From: a virus
Direction: 5' to 3' (one strand)
Virus record (IMG/VR): IMGVR_UViG_3300038451_000147
Location: 41,336 to 105,335 of that record
Length of the DNA stretch: 64,000 nt
Part shown: positions 16,819-24,715 of the stretch, piece after piece
Position numbering within the stretch: position 1 is the first letter of the stretch
Layout of the letters: the number at the start of each line of letters is the position of its first letter
Translations under genes and position numbers: made by a program
Notes under the pieces: model-generated
What the model was told of the DNA's origin: nothing
Databases searched by the model: none
Seen by the model: the letters and a program-made list of their open reading frames with translations, nothing else

Positions 16819-16861
16819 CCTTGAGAGCCGTCATGTGCCAACATTTTTGGTTATTGAACCA

Positions 16862-17332
16862 TTATTTCCATTTGATAACAAAGGGCAATGGCCCAAACTT
16901 CAACTCAAGATAATGCCTAGCATTACAAGGTCTGCAAGTTACTTCCAAATCTTCTATTGACCTCTCGCCAGAGAGGATTTTTTTGTAAAAGGTCGTAGTT
17001 TTACTGCTACCATTATGCTTGTGTTTGTAATCAGTCTTATTTCCGCCACCCTTCTTATGATTAACCTCAAGCAATCGAATATCATCGCATCCACAATAGA
17101 CACATTTTGGAACTTCAAAACCAGATACCTTCTGAAAGACCTTCAGACGATGCTCAAGATACCACTTATGAAGACGTTCAGCATATCCTGTTTTTTCTCG
17201 CCAACTTTTGTTCTTTCTGTTCATCTCATCTCTATGCACTTCACGATAGTTTCTGTCATACTTACATTGGCAATCTTTACATCGGCTTTGTCTTGGAGCG
17301 TCTATCTCTTTTCCACAAGAACAATGAGGCAT
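16862..17332 (-). CDS. HNH endonuclease, free-standing
   Basis: 156 residues. An N-terminal Cys-rich knuckle (CSCGKE, CKDCQCKYD) precedes a basic helix. The HNH core is CVYCGCDD, EVNHKKGGG and VTCRPCNARHYLE. Its relatives are homing-type nucleases that nick or cut DNA and spread their own gene. The coding sequence is visibly AT-richer than its neighbours. GTTAAATAC lies upstream on the - strand. It pairs with a second HNH gene at 17567-18097. Confidence 0.85.
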   Translation of the reverse strand: MPHCSCGKEIDAPRQSRCKDCQCKYDRNYREVHRDEMNRKNKSWREKTGYAERLHKWYLEHRLKVFQKVSGFEVPKCVYCGCDDIRLLEVNHKKGGGNKTDYKHKHNGSSKTTTFYKKILSGERSIEDLEVTCRPCNARHYLELKFGPLPFVIKWK

Positions 17333-17358
17333 ACTTCCTTATTAGAGGATTGTGGTAT

Positions 17359-17574
17359 TTAACTCTTGTGACTGCTAACATCATTCACATACGCAAGAAG
17401 AAGAGTCATATGACGACAATGCCTATGAACCCAAAAACCCAGACAGTCGCACGACCCCACATTCGCTTCTCTACTGTAGAAGAGGTTGTGTGGTAGGTCT
17501 TCGGGATGAGACTTGGATTTGACTGTAGCGAACACTAAACCACCTTCATCTTGCAATATAGTTACTTCAGACAT
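17359..17574 (-). CDS. SWIM-type zinc-finger protein
   Basis: 71 residues from the ATG at 17574, overlapping the previous stop by 8 bases (an ATG at 17589 is also possible). C42, C44, C53 and H55 form CxC-x8-CxH, the SWIM zinc-finger pattern. SWIM domains bind DNA or proteins. It lies between two HNH genes, perhaps as passenger or as the original resident of the site. Confidence 0.6.
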   Translation of the reverse strand: MSEVTILQDEGGLVFATVKSKSHPEDLPHNLFYSREANVGSCDCLGFWVHRHCRHMTLLLAYVNDVSSHKS

Positions 17575-18097
17575 TTCTCTTTCTCCCATAATATTCTTGA
17601 AGCAAAGGTTCTACAATGCTTCTAATGTTACTCCAACGCCTACCCACTTTAACTTCATAAGCGACTTGGCAATTCATACAACAGGTTTCCAAATCGTCTG
17701 TCTTCCTCTTTCCAGATACTATCATTCTATAAAGGTCGTTGCCTTCTAGTTTTAGAGCCTTTCTTTCAGAATTGCCGCCCCCGTTCTTATGGTTGATAGA
17801 TAAAATCAAAGGATTTGCTTCACCACAATACACACACTTTGTCCCAACAATTCTCAACGCCTTGCTTTTTACTCTCCAATTATAATTGCCAGCATATTCG
17901 GGATGCTCTCGAAGATAATGTCTATGATAGCCTTCGTAAGACAAACCCTTTATCTGTCGCTTTCTTGCTGTCTCAATTGAGCATTTTTTACATTGTGTGC
18001 GATACCAAAATTTGCCAGTCTTTGTGTTCCTATTAACATAGAACTCAGAAAGAGGTCGCTCTACTCCACATTTAGTGCAAACCTTAGAAGTTATCAC
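17567..18097 (-). CDS. HNH endonuclease, free-standing, with N-terminal zinc knuckle
   Basis: 176 residues from a GTG at 18097. CTKCGVERPLSEFYVNR and CKKCSIETARKR form the N-terminal zinc knuckle seen in many phage HNH proteins. The HNH core is CVYCGEANP, SINHKNGGGN and CCMNCQVAYE. It is similar in plan to 16862-17332, so the two may be copies. The sequence is AT-rich relative to flanking genes, which fits a mobile gene. Confidence 0.85.
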   Translation of the reverse strand: MITSKVCTKCGVERPLSEFYVNRNTKTGKFWYRTQCKKCSIETARKRQIKGLSYEGYHRHYLREHPEYAGNYNWRVKSKALRIVGTKCVYCGEANPLILSINHKNGGGNSERKALKLEGNDLYRMIVSGKRKTDDLETCCMNCQVAYEVKVGRRWSNIRSIVEPLLQEYYGRKRNV

Positions 18098-18159
18098 AGT
18101 AGCATTATAGCATTTCTACTATAAAAACATTTTGGTAGAAATCCTGTAGAACCTCTACC

Positions 18160-18420
18160 TCATTTGGACTTTGGTTGCTCTGGATAGCCAAGTTGCTTCC
18201 GCCTCTTCTCCCTCTCTTCCTTCGTGTCGTAAGGAAGTATTGTTCCCGACTCGAAGCCTATCTCATTCTGCATTATGGCGGGAGCGTTGGTGACTGGCTC
18301 GATGCTTCCCAAGCCGCTTCCTGTTGAGTAGATGACGCATTCTGGTCTCATATGTGCCAAATCGTCCTCTTCAGTCAGGATAGTGACATGATGAGTTGTG
18401 CAGACTCTTTCTATTCCCAT
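18160..18420 (-). CDS. small protein, unknown
   Basis: 86 residues with one Cys in each half and a basic C-terminal helix (KEEREKRRKQLGYP). TTTATATAG lies upstream at the usual spacing. It stands alone between the HNH island and the uS2 operon. No family is recognised. Confidence 0.6.
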   Translation of the reverse strand: MGIERVCTTHHVTILTEEDDLAHMRPECVIYSTGSGLGSIEPVTNAPAIMQNEIGFESGTILPYDTKEEREKRRKQLGYPEQPKSK

Positions 18421-18428
18421 GCTACCAC

Positions 18429-18704
18429 TTACTGGCTCTCTGCCCTATATAAAGATTCGTTGAAACCTTTGACCAATGCTTCAAGTCTTCTCTTGCCTAC
18501 CCTCTGATAATCAGTCTCTAAATCTTCAAGTGCTCTCGTCACTTCAAGAATGGTGTAGTTTATAGCTTTGTGCGCCCAAAACTCGCACTCGGATTCAGGA
18601 ACGGGTTTGCTTAGATTGTCTGTCTCTGTCATCCCATTGATTGAATCCAAGTAATCCATATAGGCTTGATTGCTTGCATCAAGACACTTCTGGCAGAAGT
18701 TCAT
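18429..18704 (-). CDS. small helical protein, last gene of the uS2 operon
   Basis: 91 residues from the ATG at 18704, which overlaps the preceding TGA (ATGA). It has NFCQKC near the start and is otherwise predicted helical. Longer in-frame extensions exist but run into the upstream gene. No function can be given beyond cotranscription with uS2. Confidence 0.55.
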   Translation of the reverse strand: MNFCQKCLDASNQAYMDYLDSINGMTETDNLSKPVPESECEFWAHKAINYTILEVTRALEDLETDYQRVGKRRLEALVKGFNESLYRAESQ

Positions 18705-18937
18705 TGCTTCATCCCTCTGAATACTGCTACAATCCACCAGACGGCGGCTTGAAGCATCAACGTGGCTGTAGTTATGAGGAGTCCTTCTTCGTAGAAACAT
18801 GGAACCATGAACGTGAGCAAGGCCGAACACGGAATCGAAGTCTTTCGTGGAACTTGGGCGTTCTTATTCCATGCAGTAGGCATCGTAGTAAGTGCTAATC
18901 CGAATGACGCTATTGCTATCAGTAAATCCCATATCAA
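18701..18937 (-). CDS. membrane protein with about three TM helices, TTG start
   Basis: 78 residues if it begins at the TTG at 18937, which overlaps the upstream stop as TTGA, a junction type used elsewhere here. The segments IWDLLIAIASFGLALTT, CSALLTFMVPCF and ATLMLQAAVWWIVAVF are strongly hydrophobic. Function unknown. Confidence 0.55.
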   Translation of the reverse strand: MIWDLLIAIASFGLALTTMPTAWNKNAQVPRKTSIPCSALLTFMVPCFYEEGLLITTATLMLQAAVWWIVAVFRGMKQ

Positions 18938-19191
18938 AGAGACCCCACCCTCTCGATACCGCCAAAGTCTTGCATTAGAAGGTAAGTGCCTTCTGGTGTA
19001 AGTGGCCACGCCTTTGATTCGTAGACAAGTTTGTATGAGTCTTGGTCTGGGTCGTAGACAACACCAACAAGTTTCGCGTCAGAAGGGAGATGGGACTTAA
19101 TCCTGTAAACCCCATTCAACTTGAACATCTCTTGCATTCCTTCCCTAGTCACCAAAAGGAACTTCTTGCCAGTCATGGGTTGAGGCATCAT
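18934..19191 (-). CDS. small beta-rich protein, unknown
   Basis: 85 residues; two adjacent ATGs at 19191 and 19188, the first overlapping the uS2 stop. KKFLLVTREGMQEMF and LVGVVYDPDQDSYKLV read as strands. It is the gene directly after uS2. No domain is recognised. Confidence 0.6.
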   Translation of the reverse strand: MMPQPMTGKKFLLVTREGMQEMFKLNGVYRIKSHLPSDAKLVGVVYDPDQDSYKLVYESKAWPLTPEGTYLLMQDFGGIERVGSL

Positions 19192-19898
19192 TCTTCCTCA
19201 CCCTCTTCCTCTTTCTCTGGCATCTTGGTCTCGAAGTCTTCGATGGTAAGAGGCTCCTTTGTCTCATACTTGCAGATGTCTTCCATCTTCATCTCCTCTA
19301 GCCAGCCACTATGGAGTAGGATAGACCGGGCCAGAAGGTAGTAAACGGTGGCGATGGCCTTGGCTCCCACGTTGTTAGCCGGAATAGCGATATCCACATC
19401 CTCAAAGGTGGCGTTGGTGTTGCAGATGGCTATGACAGGGATGCCTATGCTAGAGGCTTCATACATGGCTCGTCTGTCTCCTCTCATGGCTTCCCCTATC
19501 TTCTGTGGGACTCCATTAGTAGGGTCTGAGACCACCAGACAGTCAGCATCCACATAACTCTTGATTTGAGAGTTGGTGAGGCTTCCCGCAACGAGACGGT
19601 GCATAACTATTGGGATGAGGGTAGCGGCATTGAAAGACTTGAGGGCATTGTCGAATCTGGGGTCTGTAGCATAGAACAAGGGTCTCATTGCAGGGTCTTG
19701 TCCATGTCGGCTTATGTGTTTGCCCACCACATCCAGTTTGTTCAGAATGGCGTTGATGTCCATCAATGGATTGCCAGCCGGAGAAACCTCAGAGACATAG
19801 ATGGCCATGTCTTTGGTGACACCGCCCTTTACCCCGATGTGGATGCCAGTGGCTCTGAGAGCGTCCTCTGTCAGCATCTTGGGAAGGATGAGACTCAT
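19188..19898 (-). CDS. archaeal-type ribosomal protein uS2
   Basis: 236 residues, near the usual length for archaeal uS2. Diagnostic blocks in family order: GIHIGVKGGVTKDM (18-31); RLVAGSLTNSQ (101-111, family R-x-x-P/x-G-T/S-L/F-T-N); DCLVVSDPT (119-127); EASSIGIPVIAICNTN (147-162); DVDIAIPANNVGAKA (167-181); and YYLLARSIL (186-194). A roughly 11-residue insertion (NGVPQKIGEAM region) follows the SDP motif. The tail is acidic (PEKEEEGEEE). uS2 sits at the head-body junction of the small subunit near the mRNA exit. The gene is coupled by 4-base overlaps to a RecJ-like gene before it and a small gene after it. Confidence 0.93.
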   Translation of the reverse strand: MSLILPKMLTEDALRATGIHIGVKGGVTKDMAIYVSEVSPAGNPLMDINAILNKLDVVGKHISRHGQDPAMRPLFYATDPRFDNALKSFNAATLIPIVMHRLVAGSLTNSQIKSYVDADCLVVSDPTNGVPQKIGEAMRGDRRAMYEASSIGIPVIAICNTNATFEDVDIAIPANNVGAKAIATVYYLLARSILLHSGWLEEMKMEDICKYETKEPLTIEDFETKMPEKEEEGEEE

Positions 19899-21100
19899 GC
19901 AAAACTCTCCTCTACCGCCCTCACCAACTCGTCCAGAACGGCTTCTGGATTGTTGATGTGGGCCTTGGCAGACCCCGCTTCTCTCAAACCGCCACCTTCC
20001 ATGATGGTTGGATTGGCCGTTCTGAAGACCTTTCCGATGTGAATCGGACTATCCGCTTGGCCGTTCCTTCCTGAGACATGGATACCATACTTAGGAATGG
20101 TGTTGATGACGAACCAAGGCTTCTTGTTCTGGCCACCCAACTTGTTCGCCATTGCCGAGCCGATGTTCCATTCGTGGCTGATGACGGAGACTCCGTAGTT
20201 TCCAGTGACCATCGGGAACTCCAACTTCACGTTATTCTTCCAGTCCTCTGAGACCTTCTTGAACTCCGGCTTATACTTGATGTGGTTCATGGCCATCATC
20301 TGAGTATTGGGATTCTTCCCATCTGTAAAGAGAGGAGATGCCAAACTCCCCTTGGTTATCAGAGTATAGAGTTCCAACCAGTTGGGTATCTGCTCCAACT
20401 CCTTCATGGCCTCATAACAGAAAGGTGGTGCGGCATTGAAGACCATCCTACGTTGGACATGGAGCAACTGAGCATAGAAGTCTATGAGACCCCAATCATA
20501 GCCTAAATTCGCTTGTGTCGCTAAAAGCCCCTTGAGGCCAGCGTGTCTTGAAAGGATGTCCTGATAGATTGGGCCACCCTCTTGGCTGTCGCTTGCTACA
20601 TCGCCTCTGAGTCCGAGCAAGGCCCACTTCTCCATGTTGGCGATTGGCCATTCCAATCTCTTGGCCCACTTGTAGACGATTCCAGTGGTGCAGTTCTCAG
20701 TAGTTGATTCATAGACAAAGGTGGTGTTACCAACAGGTTCGGTCTTGTAACTAGACAAAAGTGCTTTGTATGTTGCGTAGTCTTCTGGGGTCTCCACTTC
20801 TGAGTCGGGCGGATGGTTGTCCCAAAGCACTACATTGATACCAGACTGCATAAGACTCATGGCCTTTGAGAGCATATCTAGGCCGCTTCCCAAGTCTAGA
20901 AGGTAAGCGGTTTCTGGCTTCAGAGCCTTGATTGCCGCTACATTCGCATCCGTCACCCCAAAAGTATCCCAATCTTGCCAGATGATGGTGTGCTTCGAGT
21001 TGGGCTTCGTTTGGGTGAGTGCATTGTGGACTATCCTAGTGGCGCACATCCCATCGGTATCTTCATCGGTCATAATGACCGTATCCTTGTTCTCGCTCAC
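19895..21100 (-). CDS. RecJ-like DHH-family phosphoesterase
   Basis: 401 residues. Motif I DEDTDG (12-17), motif II LLDLGSG (67-73), motif III DNHPP (94-98, in place of the usual DHH) and motif IV GLRGDVAS (163-170) define the DHH domain. GGGLREAGSAKA near 369-380 is the DHHA1 glycine motif. Archaeal relatives include single-strand nucleases linked to the replisome (GAN/Cdc45-like) and nanoRNA or oligonucleotide hydrolases. Middle-His-to-Asn in motif III could lower activity. It precedes uS2 with a 4-base overlap, echoing chromosomal linkage of RecJ-like and ribosomal protein genes in archaea. Confidence 0.85.
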   Translation of the reverse strand: MSENKDTVIMTDEDTDGMCATRIVHNALTQTKPNSKHTIIWQDWDTFGVTDANVAAIKALKPETAYLLDLGSGLDMLSKAMSLMQSGINVVLWDNHPPDSEVETPEDYATYKALLSSYKTEPVGNTTFVYESTTENCTTGIVYKWAKRLEWPIANMEKWALLGLRGDVASDSQEGGPIYQDILSRHAGLKGLLATQANLGYDWGLIDFYAQLLHVQRRMVFNAAPPFCYEAMKELEQIPNWLELYTLITKGSLASPLFTDGKNPNTQMMAMNHIKYKPEFKKVSEDWKNNVKLEFPMVTGNYGVSVISHEWNIGSAMANKLGGQNKKPWFVINTIPKYGIHVSGRNGQADSPIHIGKVFRTANPTIMEGGGLREAGSAKAHINNPEAVLDELVRAVEESFA

Positions 21101-21318
21101 GCCTTTTCACCCGCTACAGCCCCGACCCCAATCTTGAGACCGAAACCGTTTTCGAGTTTGAACATGACAGCATGGTTCACTGTCATCTCTTCTGGCATCT
21201 CAACAGTCTTCGAGAACTTCTCTCTGGTGCGCTCGTCTGTCACAGTTAGCGCAAGAGTTCCATCTTTGCTTATCTTGTAGGGGCCGAAATCTCCTTCCCA
21301 CAATGTTTCTGTTTTCAT
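21097..21318 (-). CDS. first gene of the uS2 operon, unknown
   Basis: 73 residues, beta-rich (YKISKDGTLALTVTDERT). The TATA box at 21340-21348 is exactly 21 bases upstream. The stop overlaps the DHH gene start. I compared it in mind with the KEOPS subunit Pcc1, which sits near RecJ-like genes in archaeal chromosomes, and saw no convincing match. Confidence 0.6.
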   Translation of the reverse strand: MKTETLWEGDFGPYKISKDGTLALTVTDERTREKFSKTVEMPEEMTVNHAVMFKLENGFGLKIGVGAVAGEKA

Positions 21319-21339
21319 GGCCTACCCATTCGTTTGAAG

Positions 21340-21348
21340 GTATTTAAG
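21340..21348 (-). promoter_or_regulatory. TATA box of the uS2 operon
   Basis: CTTAAATAC on the - strand, 21 bases before the ATG at 21318. No further TATA box is seen inside the six-gene operon down to 18429. Confidence 0.7.
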
Positions 21349-21352
21349 GATT

Positions 21353-22009
21353 CTAGACAGACTTCCTTACCCCTTTCATGAAGGTCTCTAGTTTCTTGTG
21401 GACTTCCTCTAGAACGATGACATCCTGCTTGTTGTGTTGAACGATGTATCGCATCGAGTTTGGATTGACCATCGCCGTCTTCCAGATTGTGGGTTCTAGG
21501 GGTGTCTTCTCTTCCACATGGAGCAAAGAGGCAACAGAAGCCAGTCTGTTGGAGTGCAATTGGAGTTTGGCCTTGACCAGATAGTAGAGGTCAACGTGCT
21601 GAACCTCACCATAGGCCGGGAAGTCTAGACCCCAATCCAAGGCGCGAGTCCTTATCATGGGAAGGTCGAAGCCAGTCCCATAGTAGGTGTAGAGAACGTC
21701 ATATTGTCTCATCGCGTCTATACACGCTTGGACTGTCCTCTTGTCAAAAGTCTCGGCAAGCGGCTCATCTGGGACTCTCATGCAGTCCCAAACCATCTCC
21801 CTACTGTCTCTAGTCTTGATGGCCCAACTGTAGATAATGTTGAAGTCTCCCTGAAGACCGTTGGCTTCAATATCTAGATAGCCAACCTTCATGTCCTTAT
21901 TCATATAGTCATCAAGGAACTTCTTCCAACAGTTCGGGTGTCCTACGCCAGTGTGCGCGTGTTCGCACTTCCACAGCGCGGGACTGATTAGTGGTTTCTT
22001 ACCTTTCAT
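21353..22009 (-). CDS. DEDD-type 3'-5' exonuclease, RNase H-like fold
   Basis: 218 residues. D46 and E48 in GYLDIEANG form exo motif I; YYGTGFDLPMIRTRA supplies the second Asp; HNKQDVIVLEEVH (192-204) supplies the final HxxxD motif (H192, D196). This matches the PolB-exonuclease-like RNase H_2 group, where the last motif is usually YNxxDV. An N-terminal CEHAHTGVGHPNC segment may bind zinc. Relatives trim 3' ends of DNA or RNA. It stands alone behind its own TTAAATAC promoter, with no polymerase domain attached. Confidence 0.8.
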   Translation of the reverse strand: MKGKKPLISPALWKCEHAHTGVGHPNCWKKFLDDYMNKDMKVGYLDIEANGLQGDFNIIYSWAIKTRDSREMVWDCMRVPDEPLAETFDKRTVQACIDAMRQYDVLYTYYGTGFDLPMIRTRALDWGLDFPAYGEVQHVDLYYLVKAKLQLHSNRLASVASLLHVEEKTPLEPTIWKTAMVNPNSMRYIVQHNKQDVIVLEEVHKKLETFMKGVRKSV

Positions 22010-22114
22010 AGCATACCCACCATCGCAATGGTATTTAAGGATTCGCTCATTTTCGCGTCTACTAGATGTGTATACGCGAACAGTCTACTTAAGCGTTGTC
22101 GTTGATAAAGTTGT

Positions 22115-22756
22115 TTATAATGTTCCAACAGTCACATACCCCTTTGCCGCTTCCAGACCGTCAGGAGTCCCACAATCGAAGAACTTGCTCTTCGTCTTGA
22201 TGACATCGAACTTCGTTCCCTTCTGAATCATCTGAAAGAGGACTTGGTTCATGTTCCCATATCGCAACTGGCCATTCTCCAAAAGTCTCTTGGTAGTCGT
22301 CTTCATCAGGTCGGTGAAGATGTCATCCGCGATGTAGGTATCCGCCGTAACATAGGCGTGCTCCTTAGAGATGAACTCATCCATGAAGTTGTAGTTATCG
22401 AAGTAGGAGTCAATCGCACCAAAGACGACCTCTTTGAACTTGGTGTTGACGGTCATAGCCGGGATGCCGCTAGTCATCCAAAGAGAGGGGTTGTTAACCT
22501 GTCCCTTGCTTCCATTGGTGTCCAGAAAGAGTGTGATGGTCTTATCACTAAAGGTGCTGTGAGCATTGTCATTATACCACTTGTTCCACCAACCCTGATT
22601 GATTCGGTTGTGGACTATCCAAACCGTATCGGCTGGAACAGCACTGATTGTCCTCTCAAAGAGGCGGTTGCCGTTACTGTCTAACAGAAGGTGCTTCTGG
22701 ATTTGGTCTGCCGTGTATCCGCCAGCCATCAGAACTAGAACACGCCCACTACTCAT
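22115..22756 (-). CDS. nucleotidyltransferase of the sugar-phosphate NTP-transferase fold
   Basis: 213 residues. The N-terminus VLVLMAGGYTADQIQKHLLL has the Gly-rich NTP loop and the downstream Lys of GT-A nucleotidyltransferases. The C-terminal FFDCGTPDGLEAAKGYV matches the GTPxDLxxA motif of glucose-1-phosphate thymidylyl- and mannose-1-phosphate guanylyltransferases. It likely makes an NDP-sugar, perhaps for virion or DNA glycosylation, but no glycosyltransferase is seen in the window. TTTAAATAG stands 21 bases upstream. Confidence 0.75.
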   Translation of the reverse strand: MSSGRVLVLMAGGYTADQIQKHLLLDSNGNRLFERTISAVPADTVWIVHNRINQGWWNKWYNDNAHSTFSDKTITLFLDTNGSKGQVNNPSLWMTSGIPAMTVNTKFKEVVFGAIDSYFDNYNFMDEFISKEHAYVTADTYIADDIFTDLMKTTTKRLLENGQLRYGNMNQVLFQMIQKGTKFDVIKTKSKFFDCGTPDGLEAAKGYVTVGTL

Positions 22757-22803
22757 GAATACCCCTAGTATAATAGCCTATTTAAAGATTCTCGGTTGCT
22801 ATA

Positions 22804-23859
22804 CTATACGAAGGTAAGGCCACCAAGAGATGAGAGAACTAGGGCTATGTGGTTCCCTATGGTAGTAGTGCCACCGCCAGCGAACAGTAGAGCCACTGCT
22901 TTCTGGTCGCTCTGCCTCATGATTAAAGAGCCAGAGTCTCCGCCAGCACTGAACGGAGTGGTCATATCCTGAACGATGACCTGTTCTATGAAGGTTGCTA
23001 CATTGGAACCGCCATAGCCAACAGTGATGGTTCCAGCCGTATCTATCACAAGACCAGTGGTGACTCCTGTAGTGCGCCCGGATTTGGTCACAACATCTCC
23101 GTCTACAGCCTCACTTACCCCTATCGGAGAGAACAAACCGTTCTCCTGTGGCAGATAGTTGGTCTGGTCGTTGAGAGTGGCCCACGCACAATCAACTTGG
23201 TTCTGTGCTATTTGCTTGACTGTCCCATGAAGCCTTGTCTTCCTATGAAGACCCTTTGCCAAGCCATTGTATGCGCCAGAAATCATAGCGGCATTGGGAC
23301 AGTTGCTAGGCTGTGTGCCATCATACACAATCGGAACGAAATAGGCGAGTTTGGCTATCTGGTCATTGAGTAGAGTGCCACCATCGTAGGCTCCCGGCTG
23401 AAGGATGGGGTCTCCCATACTCGCATTGTTCTCATTGGCCAGAACGTGGTTGTTACTCAGAATGCCGATAGTGCCAGTCGGGTCTTTCACAAAGTAGTCT
23501 ATAGTGCCAGCCGTAATCTCATAGTGGCCTACGCTGATTCCGCCTATAAGGGGTCTGAACTTTTTTGTCGGGTCTTGAAAGGGTGGGGCCGACCTAGCCT
23601 TCTGATGACCAATCTCGATAACATCAACAGCGATTGTATTCCCATTCTCATCCTCTATGTTGTCTGGAAGTATCTCCTCTGCTTTCAACTCAGAGAGAGC
23701 CTTCTTCTTCTCAACGTAGACTCTTACGGCCATATTCCCTGTTCTCTTCCCGCCCTTGAGTTCGTCCTTCAACTCGGCACTGTAACCGTTGACATTCGGA
23801 AAGTTCTCATGGAAATATGCGAGAGCCGCAACTAGATTAGGATGTAGTCTTTTACCCAT
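22804..23859 (-). CDS. trypsin-fold serine protease
   Basis: 351 residues. The catalytic triad is readable: H138 in SNNHVLA, D223 in VDCAWA and S309 in GGDSGS. SGRTTGVTTG (260-269) and the closing VALLFAGG strand are typical of chymotrypsin-like folds. The N-terminal 100 residues form a separate domain. No signal peptide or TM helix is visible, so it probably acts inside the cell or virion. Candidate roles are cleavage of virion or host proteins; the capsid protease is a different gene (36285-37820). Confidence 0.85.
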   Translation of the reverse strand: MGKRLHPNLVAALAYFHENFPNVNGYSAELKDELKGGKRTGNMAVRVYVEKKKALSELKAEEILPDNIEDENGNTIAVDVIEIGHQKARSAPPFQDPTKKFRPLIGGISVGHYEITAGTIDYFVKDPTGTIGILSNNHVLANENNASMGDPILQPGAYDGGTLLNDQIAKLAYFVPIVYDGTQPSNCPNAAMISGAYNGLAKGLHRKTRLHGTVKQIAQNQVDCAWATLNDQTNYLPQENGLFSPIGVSEAVDGDVVTKSGRTTGVTTGLVIDTAGTITVGYGGSNVATFIEQVIVQDMTTPFSAGGDSGSLIMRQSDQKAVALLFAGGGTTTIGNHIALVLSSLGGLTFV

Positions 23860-23900
23860 ACCCTATCACTGGTCGGGAAAGCATTTAAAGGTTTGCCTTA

Positions 23901-24203
23901 CTATAGTTTGATTTCCTTGGGCGTGTATGTGAGAACAGTCCGGCCCTCATTCTCATGTTCGATGGTGAAGACCATAGCCAGCAGAACTAGACTCTGATAC
24001 TCGCTCTTGACCGTTTTGAAGAGTTGGGTGGCAAAGGACTCAGGACTGGTCTTGCTTTCCTCTGAGATGTGAGACATGATAACCTGAAGGTCTCTCCGGG
24101 CTTGCCAGATGATTTTAGGTGGGAGAACCTCTCCCTTCAGTTTGGGGATGTCCACTATGAGAGAGACTTGAGGCTGTCCCGCGTAGGCAAAAGTCACTTG
24201 CAT
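23901..24203 (-). CDS. small protein, unknown
   Basis: 100 residues from the ATG at 24203, set by the TATA box 21 bases upstream. It begins with strands (MQVTFAYAGQPQVSLIVDIP), followed by helices. The divergent neighbour at 24238 shares the 34-base promoter gap. No family is recognised. Confidence 0.65.
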   Translation of the reverse strand: MQVTFAYAGQPQVSLIVDIPKLKGEVLPPKIIWQARRDLQVIMSHISEESKTSPESFATQLFKTVKSEYQSLVLLAMVFTIEHENEGRTVLTYTPKEIKL

Positions 24204-24207
24204 AGCG

Positions 24208-24233
24208 TTTAAATAGAACAGAGGGATTATAAA
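24208..24233. promoter_or_regulatory. overlapping divergent promoters in a 34-base gap
   Basis: TTTAAATAG at 24208-24216 is 21 bases before the + ATG at 24238. TTTATAATC on the - strand (24225-24233) is 21 bases before the - ATG at 24203. Each box lies in the other gene's initiator region, so simultaneous firing may be exclusive. Confidence 0.65.
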
Positions 24234-24237
24234 GATT

Positions 24238-24696
24238 ATGCTCCGTAACTCACAAGGGAAGCCAGCCTTCTGGCGCATCAGCACTACCAACGACCCTAAT
24301 GACAAGACTATCCAGATACAAACCGACTATCCCTTCGTCTTCGTCTATACCTCAAATACAGGTGCGCCTCTGGGCGTGTCTCAGGCTCCAACTGGCGTAT
24401 GGAGTCCCTTGATTGCAACATGGACATTCCCACAAATACCTTACCCGACTAGCATAAACGTAGAGATTCTAGACGGCGGAAGCCATCAATCCTATGGCTC
24501 TGAAGTGCTTTCGGTCTTCGGTGGCGATGTCTTTAGAATGAGGATAACCTATCCAAGCACCGAGAGCAACAATCCGGCTGGACACGGATACATTGACGCT
24601 ATGGTAGATGGTCAAAGGATGACCATCTACGGAGAGAACTACTTACAACAGGAGTTCTATCACGATGATGTCTGGACGAGAGGTTCCGGCAACTAA
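24238..24696 (+). CDS. beta-rich protein, probably structural
   Basis: 152 residues, rich in aromatic and Thr/Ser residues with alternating strands (DYPFVFVYTSNTGAPLG, SINVEILDGGSHQSYG). No Cys and no catalytic motif. The composition fits a minor virion protein or fibre head. Leaderless promoter at 24208-24216. Confidence 0.6.
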   Translation: MLRNSQGKPAFWRISTTNDPNDKTIQIQTDYPFVFVYTSNTGAPLGVSQAPTGVWSPLIATWTFPQIPYPTSINVEILDGGSHQSYGSEVLSVFGGDVFRMRITYPSTESNNPAGHGYIDAMVDGQRMTIYGENYLQQEFYHDDVWTRGSGN

Positions 24697-24715
24697 TCGT
24701 TCCTATTCATGGAGA

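Noticed and set aside
21097-21318. Pcc1/KEOPS subunit next to the RecJ-like gene
   Set aside because: Expected from archaeal synteny, but the peptide lacks recognisable Pcc1 motifs.
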